Of a stretch of DNA of 64,000 nucleotides, positions 47,265-57,529 are shown one piece after another (positions within the stretch are counted from its first letter, which is position 1; each line of letters begins with the position of its first letter). Where the stretch lies: positions 24,140,315 to 24,204,314 of the forward strand of contig NC_084814.1 in NCBI RefSeq assembly GCF_963583255.1. Reading direction: 5' to 3'. The notes under the pieces are model-generated. The model did not search any database and was not told the DNA's origin. It saw nothing but the letters and a program-made list of their open reading frames with translations. This stretch comes from Pyrus communis. Its lineage: Eukaryota > Streptophyta > Magnoliopsida > Rosales > Rosaceae. The position numbers were made by a program, and so were the translations under genes.

Positions 47265-48665
47265 ATGTCGATGGCGGAGGTCACCTTCTTCCACCTCCAC
47301 GACCCAGACGACGAGCCTCCCCACCTCACCTACCGCGCCCACCGCGACTTCGACCTCGACCTCGATCTCTACTTCTCCGATCCCGATTTCCCGTCCTCCG
47401 ATCGCTCCCTCCGCGCTCCCCGCATCGTCACCGTCCGCGAAGATGAATCCGACGACCCCGACGGCGACATCTTCTCCCAGTACCAATCCACCGTCCACGT
47501 CATCCGCAACGACATCGTCTCGGGGGAGCCCAATTCCGCATCCAACCGGACCGACACATCCGGTTTGCTGGACCGCCGCGAGAACCAGGTCAATTTCGTC
47601 ATGGATCTGTTCCAGCAGCGGGTCGAGCAGTCGTCTCAGGTAACCGCTCGCAGTCCTCTTTTGGTTTATGAAGATATTGACGAGGAGGATCGTAGTTTTG
47701 GGGTTATTGAGTCGAATTGCGATGTGGGTATGGAGGGTTTGGACCTCGATTTGAGTTTAGGGTTAGGGTCGGGATTGGATTTTGGGCATTGTTTGGATGG
47801 GGATGGGATTGATGATCCCGGGGAGGAGAATTTCTTTGTGGGGAGGAGGGTTTGTGGGTCTGAATTTGGTGAGGAAACTTCCAATTTAAGTAGGGCGGAT
47901 GATGATACTTACGAGAATTGCGTGAGGCTGGTTGAGGTTGGGACCGATTCGGAGGACGATGAGAACGGGGTTATCGGGATTGATTTGAATTCCGGGGATG
48001 AGTATGGCGCGGAGGATCATGTCCATGGAGAGAATGATGGTGATATGAGCATCCCGCTACGTTGGGATTCGCTTATTTTGGAGGACCATAGGGAAAGTAA
48101 TGAAGATTTCGAGTGGGAGGAAGTTGACAATGAGGAATCAGGACCGGTGGCAATTTCAGTTTCGGCAATGATGGCACAAGAAGAGGAAGTGAGTGTGGAG
48201 AGATATGAGCATTCGGAAAGTTTGGAATGGGAAGTTTTGTTGAATTCCAATACTTGGGACATTAATCCAGATGTTGCACCTTATCCAGACGATGACTATA
48301 TTCACACTGCAGAATATGATTTGTTGTTTGGTCAATTCTCTGAGAACGAGAATGTAACAACAGGCAGGCCTCCGGCTGCCAACGCTGTGGTTGAAAGTCT
48401 CCCATCCGTAGTTTTAACTCAGGAGGATGTGGAAAAGGGAAATGCACTCTGTGCTGTTTGCAAGGATGAGATGAAATCGGGGGAACAAGCAAAGCAGCTA
48501 CCTTGCACACATCGGTACCATGGTGACTGCATTGTGCCGTGGCTACGCATAAGGAACACCTGTCCTGTTTGTCGACATGAATTGCCCACCGATGATGCAA
48601 CCTACGAGCGTAGAAGGAACCAAAGACTTGCTCGTGGGTCGAACAATGGTCAGGCACTCTTTTGA
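47265..48665 (+). CDS. RING-H2 E3 ubiquitin ligase, CIP8-like
   Basis: A probable E3 ligase that brings an E2 enzyme to an unknown substrate. Single exon, 466 residues (an alternative ATG lies at 47271). Residues 1-390 are acidic and probably disordered, with Asp-rich stretches (DFDLDLDLYF) and WEEVDNEESGP near the middle. The RING-H2 domain is at about 396-437: CAVCKDEM, then LPCTHRYHGDCIVPWLRIRN, then TCPVCRHELP, with all eight zinc ligands in C-x2-C...C-x-H-x2-H-x2-C...C-x2-C order. This layout fits the COP1-interacting protein 8 / RDUF-like group; the exact orthologue is uncertain. The GC content falls along the gene from 5' to 3'. The stop codon lies inside an 81-bp tandem duplication. 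Confidence 0.88.
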   Translation: MSMAEVTFFHLHDPDDEPPHLTYRAHRDFDLDLDLYFSDPDFPSSDRSLRAPRIVTVREDESDDPDGDIFSQYQSTVHVIRNDIVSGEPNSASNRTDTSGLLDRRENQVNFVMDLFQQRVEQSSQVTARSPLLVYEDIDEEDRSFGVIESNCDVGMEGLDLDLSLGLGSGLDFGHCLDGDGIDDPGEENFFVGRRVCGSEFGEETSNLSRADDDTYENCVRLVEVGTDSEDDENGVIGIDLNSGDEYGAEDHVHGENDGDMSIPLRWDSLILEDHRESNEDFEWEEVDNEESGPVAISVSAMMAQEEEVSVERYEHSESLEWEVLLNSNTWDINPDVAPYPDDDYIHTAEYDLLFGQFSENENVTTGRPPAANAVVESLPSVVLTQEDVEKGNALCAVCKDEMKSGEQAKQLPCTHRYHGDCIVPWLRIRNTCPVCRHELPTDDATYERRRNQRLARGSNNGQALF

Positions 48666-48758
48666 GATCTTTCTTCGGCAACCTACGAGCGTAGAAGGAA
48701 CCAAAGACTTGCTCGTGGGTCGAACAATGGTCAGGCACTCTTTTGAGATCTTTCTTCG
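48597..48758. repeat. 81-bp perfect tandem duplication across a stop codon
   Basis: The unit starting gcaacctacgagcgtag occurs at 48597-48677 and again, without change by eye, at 48678-48758. It covers the last 22 codons and the stop of the RING-H2 gene plus 12 trailing bases. Because the first stop is kept, the protein does not change and the second copy lies in the 3' untranslated region. Confidence 0.93.
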
Positions 48759-49628
48759 GCATTAGGTTTTCGAAAATGTAGATACTGCTGTGGTACATGA
48801 TGCTTTGTTATGTTTTGATGGGAGTATTTATGGTTAGATTACTTTTCATGGCTGTCTTGTTAATTTTTTCTACCAGCTTATACATTTTTTGTTATGCTTG
48901 TTCCTGTTGGAGGATGATTGTCAAGCAAATATGTAATAATATTATGGTGGGTACTGATTTTTTGTCTTGTATTCTTTCTTGTTGTGTGCTCTTTTTCTTT
49001 TACGTTACAAGCGATAATTTACGCTAAATTCATTTAAATATGAAAGTGAAGATTTAAATTGAAGTGTAGAGGGGTAAGCACACTTTTCTAGTCAACTTCT
49101 TTATGTTAAATTCATTTAAATATGAAAGTGAAGATTTAAATTTAAGTGCAGAGGGGTAAGCACACTTCTCTAGCCAACTTCGGATGTGTTGTGTGTTGTT
49201 TTCTTTTAACCCCTTTAGATTTGAAGGCATAAATCAACACACTTGGAGAAGGTTCATGGTTTAGGGTGGTAGATACCTCATGTTCATTTTTTTTATTTAT
49301 TAACTTTTCTTTGATTGGAAAAAGAAAAGGTATATTTTATTAATAGAAAGTTAAGCATACTTAGGGTAAAAGTGAACAAGCAGTTCACCAAATGCAAAAC
49401 AAACAATCAAACAAAATTAATTAATTAATCAAGAAATAAATTAAGACAAACAATAAAACAAAATTAATTAATCAACAAAAAAAATTAAGTATAAAAGATG
49501 AGGAAGACAATTTTAGGAATGTCCAAGCAAAGTTGGTGGTGAAGACACCAATCCAATATTTCATTGCAGGTGTAGAAATCAGATTATTGGATAAACCAAT
49601 TTTATCTATTTATTTTGTTTTGACTTTT
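48759..49628. other. 3' untranslated and intergenic DNA
   Basis: Trailer of the RING-H2 gene, then non-coding DNA. An 82-bp repeat (separate entry) and an AATTAATTAATC-rich stretch at 49420-49470 are seen; no gene. Confidence 0.5.
49025..49188. repeat. 82-bp imperfect tandem repeat, two copies
   Basis: taaattcatttaaatatgaa begins at 49025 and again at 49107. Both copies continue agtgaagatttaaatt, aggggtaagcacactt and tag.caacttc, with a few substitutions. Confidence 0.85.
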
Positions 49629-49970
49629 TAGTTAAAATGGTTCATGATATTAACATAACTCTTCATTTTGATCCCTTACAATGAAAATCGATAGAAGTGG
49701 TCTATGAGTTTGTCCATCGTATATCATTTTAGTCATACCTGAAAAATCTCTCAATATCCTCATTAAATTGTTACGTGAAAGACCATGTGATCACCCTTTA
49801 AAGGGTAGTTTTGTCAAACCACTTCACTTAATAAGGATCCAGACTTTTAATGTAATGACCAAAATAATTTATAGTAGACAAACTCATGGATCACATATAT
49901 TAATTTTCAATATCAGGGACCAAAGTGAGGAGTTATGTCAACCTCATAAACCATTTTGGCTAAAAAATCT
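49629..49970. mobile_element. foldback MITE
   Basis: The left arm (tagttaaaatggttcatgat, then actcttcattttgatccctt) is inverted in the right arm (gggaccaaagtgaggagtta, then aaaccattttggctaaaaa). It shares internal phrases with 35510-35790 and is distantly like the element at 36.1 kb. No target duplication was identified. Confidence 0.65.
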
Positions 49971-50414
49971 TTTGGTTTTCCCTCTCTCATGCAAAAATAG
50001 CTCATTATAAACACAAAACGAAAAATTTGTGCATACGTGTCAAATTGTAATTCGCAGTAAGCAAGAATGGACACTTTCAAAGGAAGAAGCCAATTATCTT
50101 CCGGAATCTTATCTCACTACGTCCCTTTCCATATCTTCTCGCTTGCCAATTTTAGTAAAAGTGTTTAAGCACGCGACTTGGTGATTATGTAGATTAAGCA
50201 GATGTTAATGATAGTCAATACATTGGATTAAGTTTGAAATTTATATGAAGTGTTCTACTACAAATCTTATGAAAATTGTTTGTAAATCTAACAATTTTAG
50301 CAAAAGGAGGATGGTGATGCCCATGATTTGCACATTGTTTTGTTTCTGTTTCTGTCGGAAACGTTTGTTTGTTTCCTATTAATAAATTCACGCATTTGTG
50401 CATAATTAAACTCA
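49971..50414. other. intergenic DNA, no gene seen
   Basis: No recognisable coding or structural content. Confidence 0.5.
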
Positions 50415-50640
50415 TGAAAGAAACCACGCTTAATGGTTGGGGACGAATTCCAGGCCTGTAGTTTACATGACACATTTTAGATTTGATTCTTGACGCTGGT
50501 GAATTATACGATGGTGGTCATGGGAAGATTAAATTGCATTGTGAGTGTTCCTAGCCTACAAAAAAATGAACTAAACTGCCATGACGAAACCACTAGCTGG
50601 TTCCTTAAAAAAAAAAAAAAAAAAAAAACCCGTGAAAGAA
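50415..50640 (+). mobile_element. SINE family B copy 2, with short target duplication
   Basis: The body 50423-50632 starts accacgcttaatggttgggg, has gaattccagg, a B-box-like gatttgattctt and cgaaaccactagctggttcc, and ends in a run of about 22 A. tgaaagaa is found on both sides (50415-50422 and 50633-50640). It matches 39816-40006 block for block. Confidence 0.75.
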
Positions 50641-51582
50641 CTGTTTTTTCGCAAAATTCCCTTTGTTTCCAAATTAGGGTTATTTTTGTGGATAGTGCCT
50701 TGTAGTGACATAGCTTTGCATCCTTAAATACCATGGAAAAGACAATATTTAATCAATTGGAATTCATTAAGTCAAACTTTATGTATGAGCTTTCTCAATC
50801 AAAATTATTGGTATATACGACATAAATAAATCTTAGAAACAACCTACACATGATCAGTTGGTCTAGCGACATTCAATTTTTACTTGATTAGAAAAAGTCG
50901 AAAGTACGGCTCACAAGAATGCAAGGGTGAAATATATGAGCTTGATACCAAGTTTGGATCTATTTTAGCACATATATGTCGCCCCAACTAGGTTAACCCA
51001 CCTATAATAAGGAAAACACATCGGTTCACAAGGTTTTGAGGTTCGAGACTCAAGGTTTGTGTACAAGGTCCATAGTATAGACCACGCCTAATTATATTTG
51101 TCGTAAATTCAATACCAAATTGTGACCTGAACTTTTTTATTATGTAATATATCTTTATAAATATACTATCAAACCTAGAAGCAACCAAAAGATCTTAAGA
51201 ACTAACCTTGAAAACCTTTCGGTCTGCAAGATAAACCTTTCCATTTCATGAGTTCACTTGTCTTCATGAACTCACCCTTCACCTTACATTTTTAGCAAAT
51301 CCTAATTTCTCTGTTAATCACATTCCCGGCGAGACGTCGGAAGCAAGTAACGTAAGATTAAGACATCCACATGAGCAAATTGAGGTGATCATCCACTCTA
51401 AATCTTTCCATAATCTCACCTGCCTTCCCGAAAATCGGCATAATCTCCAGGTCCAGGTCTTGCCTTCAGATGTTGATATGAATGTGTAAAGACAAAAAAA
51501 TGTTAAACTTCTTAAAATATATGACAAGGAGAAGCTTAATCTCAATTAATTTCTGATAACGTGAAGGTCAAGAAATGTTGTG
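50641..51582. other. intergenic DNA and bZIP promoter
   Basis: No gene is supported. The end of the stretch forms the upstream region of the bZIP gene. Confidence 0.45.
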
Positions 51583-51590
51583 TATATATA
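51583..51590 (+). promoter_or_regulatory. TATA box before the bZIP gene
   Basis: tatatata in the context tgtgtatatatagatgc, about 90 bases before the first ATG (51677) and 230 before the ATG of the bZIP frame. Confidence 0.5.
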
Positions 51591-51676
51591 GATGCTAGAA
51601 GCTCACTAAAAAATTGCTCTAACCCTTTTGAATTTACTCTCTGCACCTCCTAGTCACCCAAAGATTCTTCTTCTTC

Positions 51677-51751
51677 ATGGATCTAAATGAATCCATGCCG
51701 ATCTACCTGACCCATTCTTCCCTACTCTCATATCCATGTTCCAAACCCTGA
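51677..51751 (+). other. upstream open frame, possibly the detached bZIP N-terminus
   Basis: The first ATG after the TATA box opens MDLNESMPIYLTHSSLLSYP and stops after 24 codons. Shifting frame near 51705-51715 leads into PYSHIHVPNPDFSATTSSLG and then without a stop into the bZIP domain. N-terminal blocks of this kind (YLTH/LPYSH, NPDF, SS.GNE) are what I expect in group S bZIPs. It is either a frameshifted start of the gene or a short upstream open frame that affects translation. Confidence 0.45.
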
Positions 51752-51815
51752 TTTCTCAGCAACCACCTCATCTCTTGGCAACGAAGTCGCCTTCGATGAA
51801 GCAGGGGAGCAGGAC

Positions 51816-52139
51816 ATGAACTACGAAAGAAAGCTCAAGAGAATGATATCCAACAGGGAGTCTGCAAGGAGATCGCGAATGCGTAAGAAGAAGCAGATTG
51901 AAGAGCTGCAGTATCAGGTGGATCAGCTCCATTCTACCAATCGCCAGCTCTCGGAGAAGCTCATCCAACTGTTAGAAGGCAACCAACAGATCCTCCAGGA
52001 GAATGCTCAGCTGAAGGAGAGAGTCTCTTCCCTTCAAATCATCCATGCCGATCTCATTACACCTCTGAGGATTGAGGGAGATGTCACCGTTAACACAAAT
52101 GGCAATCAGCTTACAGCCAAAGATTCAAGCACGCCATGA
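51816..52139 (+). CDS. bZIP transcription factor, group S-like, short
   Basis: DNA-binding nuclear regulator of ACGT-core promoters, working as a dimer. From the first ATG in frame the protein has 107 residues and starts directly at the basic region: LKRMISNRESARRSRMRKKK with the invariant Asn13 and Arg21 (N-x7-R). The zipper follows with Leu31, Leu38, Leu45, Leu52, Ile59 and Leu66 in heptad register. No intron, as usual for group S. Family members are mostly 140-200 residues, so ~40 N-terminal residues appear to be missing; coding-like sequence in the same frame continues upstream to about 51710 but has no ATG. A functional short dominant-type factor, or a recent pseudogene, are both possible. 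Confidence 0.75.
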   Translation: MNYERKLKRMISNRESARRSRMRKKKQIEELQYQVDQLHSTNRQLSEKLIQLLEGNQQILQENAQLKERVSSLQIIHADLITPLRIEGDVTVNTNGNQLTAKDSSTP

Positions 52140-52569
52140 TTGCATCCCTACCATGGAGAATTCGGCTTTGTTCCATCCAGTACAGGGTTTCAGCAGTATT
52201 GATGCACACAATGTTATCGTTCTACAAGTAAACACGGTCAAAGATACACGAGTTTAAGAGGTCTGATGTAATTTTTCAGCGATCTGCATACATACGATGT
52301 TATTATTCTGTAAATGTCATCGATACGATCTGCATCCATACGATCTTATCAATAAGATGGCAGGTATCTGACCATTTTCGGTGCAAAAGGCATAAATTGA
52401 CAATAGATACAAGAAACTTCTTAACAACTTGATTGGAGATTTTCAAAATTTTTGGGTCCATGTACTCGAGTCATTTGTTAGCGTGCATCAGAACATTTGT
52501 TTATGATACAATATGATACAAATAGGCCCTGAAAATCGAAAAAAAAAAACAAAACAAAGAAAACTATCA
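52140..52569. other. spacer between two convergent genes
   Basis: Contains the likely 3' untranslated regions of the plus-strand bZIP gene and of the minus-strand gene that follows. Nothing else is seen. Confidence 0.5.
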
Positions 52570-55108
52570 TCAACCGCTCTTTTTTACCAGGTGCTTCCCG
52601 TTTGAGATGGTAGGCGAGGTTTCTGCTGTAGCGGTAAAAGTTGAAAAGCTGTTCTGTTCTTCAAGAAACTGGACCGGGTCTGCATATGAGAGGGTGCGAG
52701 GCCATCTAGACATAGAGGAACGAAACATGATTAGCTTCGGAAATAGCATAGGAAATTCAGTTAGAACAACAAGGTTCAGTATACTGTACCTGCTTGACTT
52801 TATAACCTGATCATGTATTGTCACACTCTCATCAAAGATGTCGCCTGCAAGAACGAAGCAAAATAAATTCTGAATGATACTTAAAATGTATTCTGCATCA
52901 TAAATTAAGAAAACGTTGCACACCTCCATATAGGTTTGTTTTTGAGAAGTATTTTGCAGTCAACCAACGGCTATAGTCAGCTTCATATTTCTTGAACTTC
53001 TCTCTGTGGCTCGCGCTATGGAGGTCGCTAACACAAACAAAGGTCATAGTTTAACATCCAGGTGCTAGGCACTGGTTCAAATTCATGATATAACATGCAA
53101 GAGAAGTTAAGGTACATTTTAAGCATGAAATATAACTGAGTAGCTAAGAGTCAGTAATAGCCGGCAGCAGCGGAAAACTTTCCGCTAAGCTTGCAGCAAG
53201 AGGAGAGCCGAATATGAAGAAGGCATCGGTAGGAGCAAACTATAACAATGACAATTATAAATCTAGGGCAGGGAAAGAGTGATCCAAAAACAATGGGGTG
53301 TTATGTTAAAAACTAATTACAAAGACTCACAATAACATGTTACAACAGCCCTAGCATCCCAACCACTGGTTATAAAAATAACCTGATACGTGATAGTCCT
53401 AGCCCTTAAAAATACTTAAAAACTCATATGTGACATGCATTTTGAAAAAACGGAGCTCATAAATGGTAGATCAACCAGGCATCAGTAAGCCCTTCGGATG
53501 CTCCTGCACACACAAAGACCTTCCGCTTATGAAAACCCGTCACCAACCATTATCAATTCCAAGAAATTACGATTACAGGGAGAAGAAATAAAGAAAAAGC
53601 ACCATGTAATGGGCATGTGAGCTTCTAGATGGAATTCACATATGGTCTTCATTTTTAACAAAGGGGAAGACAGGTAAATGATGCCATCTACATGTGCTGC
53701 TTCGGGGGTCAGAGGATGTTCGGGTATCATTTTGCAAACAAAGGAATCTCCTCAGTCTAATTTAAGATATGTATCGTAGTAGCTTCTTACAATGAAGTGG
53801 TTAATAACGTCGATAGAGACTTCAGATGGCTAAATTTCGACAACTATGGACTGCTACATTACTACAGTTGTAATTACGGAGACTTGTGGTTGATAAAGAC
53901 TACCGTTTCCCTTTGTTTACGTGCAAATGAAAAGCAGAGAGCAAGGCTTAGAGCTTAGAAGTGTAAGCTAGTGTAAGGCCGGGAAATTTAAATTCAGAAA
54001 ATGGGAAGAATTAACCCATGAAAATCAACCAAATAGAATGTAGCACTACTTTGTTTCAATCAGGAAACCATTAAAACACGCGAGCATACTAAAGGGCAGA
54101 AGATGAGAGAGTCTGAGACGAGTTTCACAGCTTAATTTTCAAAGTAATAGAAACCACTCTAACTACCCAGTCTACTGTACAAATAACTAAAATCGATCAA
54201 TTGCATTACAGTATATCATGTCAAAATGATCCACACAAGATCCATTCATCGATCAATCTTTAGGCCACAATTATTTGTAACTAAAACATGGTTTATATGC
54301 TCTCTGCAGAGATTTGAGCAGTCCCTAAACAATCTATTAAAATTTCAAAACTCAAGACTACTTAAACCCAACCAGTTTAAGTAATTCGCTCTTTATTTGA
54401 TTTTACCTGGAAACAAATTCACACACACACGCCTAGCAAAATATAAATGACAAACACATAAACAAACACAAGTGAAGTCTGTGAAGAGATGCTACCAAAA
54501 ACCAAACTTACAAGTTAAAACAGATAACCAGTAGAGCAAATTACATACACCGGCACGCAAGATTTCATCTTTTTCACTAGAATTGAATCTACAGGGCAAA
54601 ATAAATACCAAAAAAATTGAAATATAATTACTAAAAAGAGAGAATAATGGCATGGTAATTGCAAAATACATTCCTGAACATGTAAAGTTGAAAATTTGAA
54701 ATATTCAAACAAAAAACAGAAGCGAAAAATCGGAAAAGAAAGGAAAGAGATACTCACTCAAAATATCCAGAAATAATACCAGGCTTCTTCTCCTCGGCAT
54801 CTAGAACTCCATTGTTGACTCCAGCTTCAACCTTCAACGTATTTAAAATACGAAATGGAAAAAACCCATAAGAAATCATTACACAAACCATTTGTATACA
54901 TATATATATATATATATATATATATCTGTATGTGTGTGTATATATATATATATAGATATATGTATATAAAGAGAGAGATGAGGATAGAGAGAAAAAAAAC
55001 CTGTGGATTTGGAGGAGAGTGAGAGATGGGTTGAGTGGCGGAGTTATCAGAGCTGGAAGCAGAGGGGGATGGCGCCAACGGAGACGACGGAGACGGCAGG
55101 CTCGCCAT
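52570..55108 (-). CDS. small five-exon protein of unknown function
   Basis: Five exons join in phase from high to low: 55001-55108, 54758-54831, 52924-53027, 52790-52844, 52570-52705, giving 158 residues. The N-terminus is Ser/Pro/Ala-rich and looks disordered (about 1-45). A charged core follows: KKPGIISGYFDDLHSASHRE, KFKKYEADYSRWLTAKYFS, NLYGGDIFDESVTIHDQVI, SSRWPRTLSYADPVQFLEE. The aromatic and Gly/Asp pattern in this core looks conserved, and the consistent splice phases support a real gene. I cannot name the family with confidence and see no signal peptide, membrane segment or catalytic motif. The second intron is 1.7 kb; the first carries TA/TG microsatellites, and its donor is followed by a T-run. 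Confidence 0.75.
54899..54965. repeat. TA/TG compound microsatellite in an intron
   Basis: Alternating TA units (54899-54924), then tgtgtgtg, then further TA units to about 54965, inside the first intron of the minus-strand gene. Confidence 0.85.
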
Positions 55109-56114
55109 TTCCACAATTATTTTGCTGCTACTGCTAACAGCTAACAGCTGACAAACTATAACAAGCGAAAAAAATCGAGGCTTTCAAAGTTTTTCTGCTT
55201 CTCAATCTCTGCAGTCATTTTCTTTACTTTTCTTTACTATTTATTTATTATTTTATTATTTTAGTTTTATTTCAGCGAGGGATCGGCATTGCGGACCCGA
55301 AAGCCAAGGTTGTCAAAATCTCGTTTGGATATGGATAACCAGAGAGGATCCTCGCAAATAAGATTTCGGAAATCTTTAAATCATATTCGTTTATTGTAAA
55401 TTATTTCGTTAATTTTTGTTAAGTATTGTTCATATTCAATTTTAAATATAAAATTTTACAATAATTTATGACCGCACAATATACGATAAATAGATATCAG
55501 TAAAGGACCGAAAGGATAACCATGAAGATCCACACTTTTTAAATCGAATGAGATGTAACTTTTTGCTTTAGCATTTGTTTGCTCTGAAACCGTCTTGGAT
55601 ACTCATTTAACACTTTAAACTATTAAAAATATAACTTTTTGCTTTATATAGAAATTCTTTTTTCTTAGTTGTTCAAATTTAAGAGGTTTTTTGGTATGTT
55701 TTATTTTAACATAAAAAACCAGAAAAGAGATAGGTGATTAGGTTTTGTCCTCTTGAATATGTACTTTGAAACAAAAGTCAAATTGATGGTGCGGAACCTT
55801 AACTATAAATTATCGGAAGTTTTAATCTTTGTAAGCTTGTGTGGATTAGGCAGTTAGAACAATGCGTTTGTCGCCTTTTATTCGAATCCGAAAACCCTTC
55901 ATCGTGTATAAGTTATTAATCTAAAATACGGTACTAATGTATATGTTATAATTTAAATAAATTGATAACACAACGTGACAATTGAATGGAAAAATTATGC
56001 CATATGTAACAAGGTCTATAAATATTGATCTTCAACTTCAGATTCAATTTGCTATGATAACATATTTGCAGCAATATAACAACAACAAAGAGAATTTCAA
56101 ATTTTTTATAAAAG
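55109..56114. other. promoter flank and intergenic DNA
   Basis: Upstream region of the small minus-strand gene, then AT-rich DNA with no recognisable gene. Confidence 0.5.
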
Positions 56115-57505
56115 TTGAGTCTTGCAACATTTTCCTTAACTCTTATGTAAAATATTTTCTTAAAGTTCTGCTCGGTGGGTGAATAAAGATCCGATCTCCA
56201 TGCACGCAAAATGAGGAGGACTCGACACATGCAAAACAAGGTAGATTCTGTGCACGCATAACGAGATAACCCGGATGCACGTAAAACAAGGCGTGCTCCA
56301 CTTACAAAAAAAACAAGACGGGCTTGGCGCACAAAAAAAATGATACGCAAAATGAGACGGACTCTACATGCAAAACAAGGCAAATCCAAGCGCATAGAAA
56401 ATAAGGCAGGCTTCGCTCACAGAAAACTAGATGGGCTTCTGTCATGTTAAATGAGGCGGTCTCAGCACACGAAAAAAATAGCTTGCAAAACGAGGTGCAC
56501 TCCGCGCAAGCAAATCGAGGCGGGCTCCGCTCATATAAAATGAGATAGCCTTTTGTGCACGCGAAACGAGGCGAGCTCATGACGAAAAATTCAGCCCATA
56601 AGACGAGATGGGCTCAATGCACGAAAAATGAGGCACAAAAAACGAGACAGGCTTTTGCCATGCAAAATGAGGCGAGCTTAGCCCACAAAGAAAATTGGCA
56701 CGCAAAATGAGGCATAATGTGCATGAAAAACGGAGCGGGACGCAAAATATTTTCCTTAATTGGAATGCACAATGTTTTCTAAAGCTAAAAATTTAATTAT
56801 TTCACAAAAACTATGAGTTATAACCACATTATTCCAATCGATTTTGAGAACTTTTACAACATTTATTATAAGCCAAATTTAGAGTCATTCTACTCGCACC
56901 ATATGTTTCCTAAAATTAACTTAGGACATTTCCAAGATTTTGGATACCTACAAATCTCTTTGGGGGCCGCTATTAGTTTATTTTTTCTATTTTTCAACTT
57001 CAAAAATCAATGAAAAATAGTTTCGAGCCCTAATAAGGGATAAAATTATTACATCTAATTGTCTTGCAACATTTTCGTTAATTTCCACACAAAATATTTC
57101 CTAAAACTAAAAATTTCAATTTTTTCACAAAACTTATGAGTTATAATCCACATTTTCCAATCGATTTTGAGAACTTCTACAAGATTCATTATAAACCAAA
57201 ATATTCCAAATATTTTCGACACCTACAAATCTCTTTGGGAGCCTTGCTATTAGTTTATATTATTTTTCTATTTTTTCAACTTTAAAAATCAATAAAAATA
57301 GTTTTGAGACCTAACAAACAGTAGGATCATGTCCAAAGGTCTTGCAACATTTTCGTTAACTCATACGCAAAATGTTTCCTAAAACTAAAAATTTCATTTT
57401 TTTACAACTGAGAGTTATAACCCACGTCTTCCAATGAATTTTGAGGATTTTCACAAGAATCAATATAACCCAAAATTTGAGTCATTCTAGTCGCATTAGT
57501 TTTGC
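56115..57505 (+). repeat. ~280-bp tandem repeat, about three units plus a split unit
   Basis: The block gtcttgcaacattttcgtta begins units at 57061 and 57339; an earlier version (gtcttgcaacattttcctta) stands at about 56120. Each unit has aaaatRtttcctaaaac, cttatgagttataa, ccaatcgattttgagaactt, acctacaaatctcttt and tcaactttaaaaatcaat in the same order. The unit starting at 56120 breaks off after ~45 bases and its theme resumes at about 56745, on the far side of the minisatellite. Spacing is 278 bp between units 2 and 3; unit 1 is longer. The last unit is partial. Confidence 0.8.
56199..56750 (+). repeat. degenerate ~25-bp minisatellite with short interspersed units
   Basis: About two dozen monomers on the theme gcacgcaaaacgaggcgggc followed by tccgc. 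Good examples: gcaagcaaatcgaggcgggc (about 56505), gcacgcgaaacgaggcgagc (about 56557) and catgcaaaatgaggcgagct (about 56659). Most units are 22-27 bp; some are ~16 bp and lack the gggctc part (for example near 56325, 56468, 56580 and 56620). Neighbouring units differ at many positions, so the array is old. Confidence 0.85.
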
Positions 57506-57529
57506 ACAAAGTCCTCCAAGTACTTCATG

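Noticed and set aside
48262..48798. 178-codon minus-strand open frame with an internal duplicated segment
   Set aside because: It is antisense to the RING-H2 domain; the internal repeat is only the 81-bp tandem duplication read backwards.
54754..55116. 120-codon minus-strand frame with a YIYIYIYTHTY stretch
   Set aside because: It reads through the TA/TG microsatellite of an intron; the two exons around it join in a different way with canonical splice sites.
55946..56580. Two minus-strand open frames of 92 and 149 codons through the minisatellite
   Set aside because: The repeat unit happens to lack stops in those frames. The product is a Cys/Phe/Leu-rich repeat with no sign of coding constraint.
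56199..56750. CRISPR-like array
   Set aside because: Units are degenerate, have no constant-repeat/unique-spacer structure, and the DNA is a plant nuclear genome.
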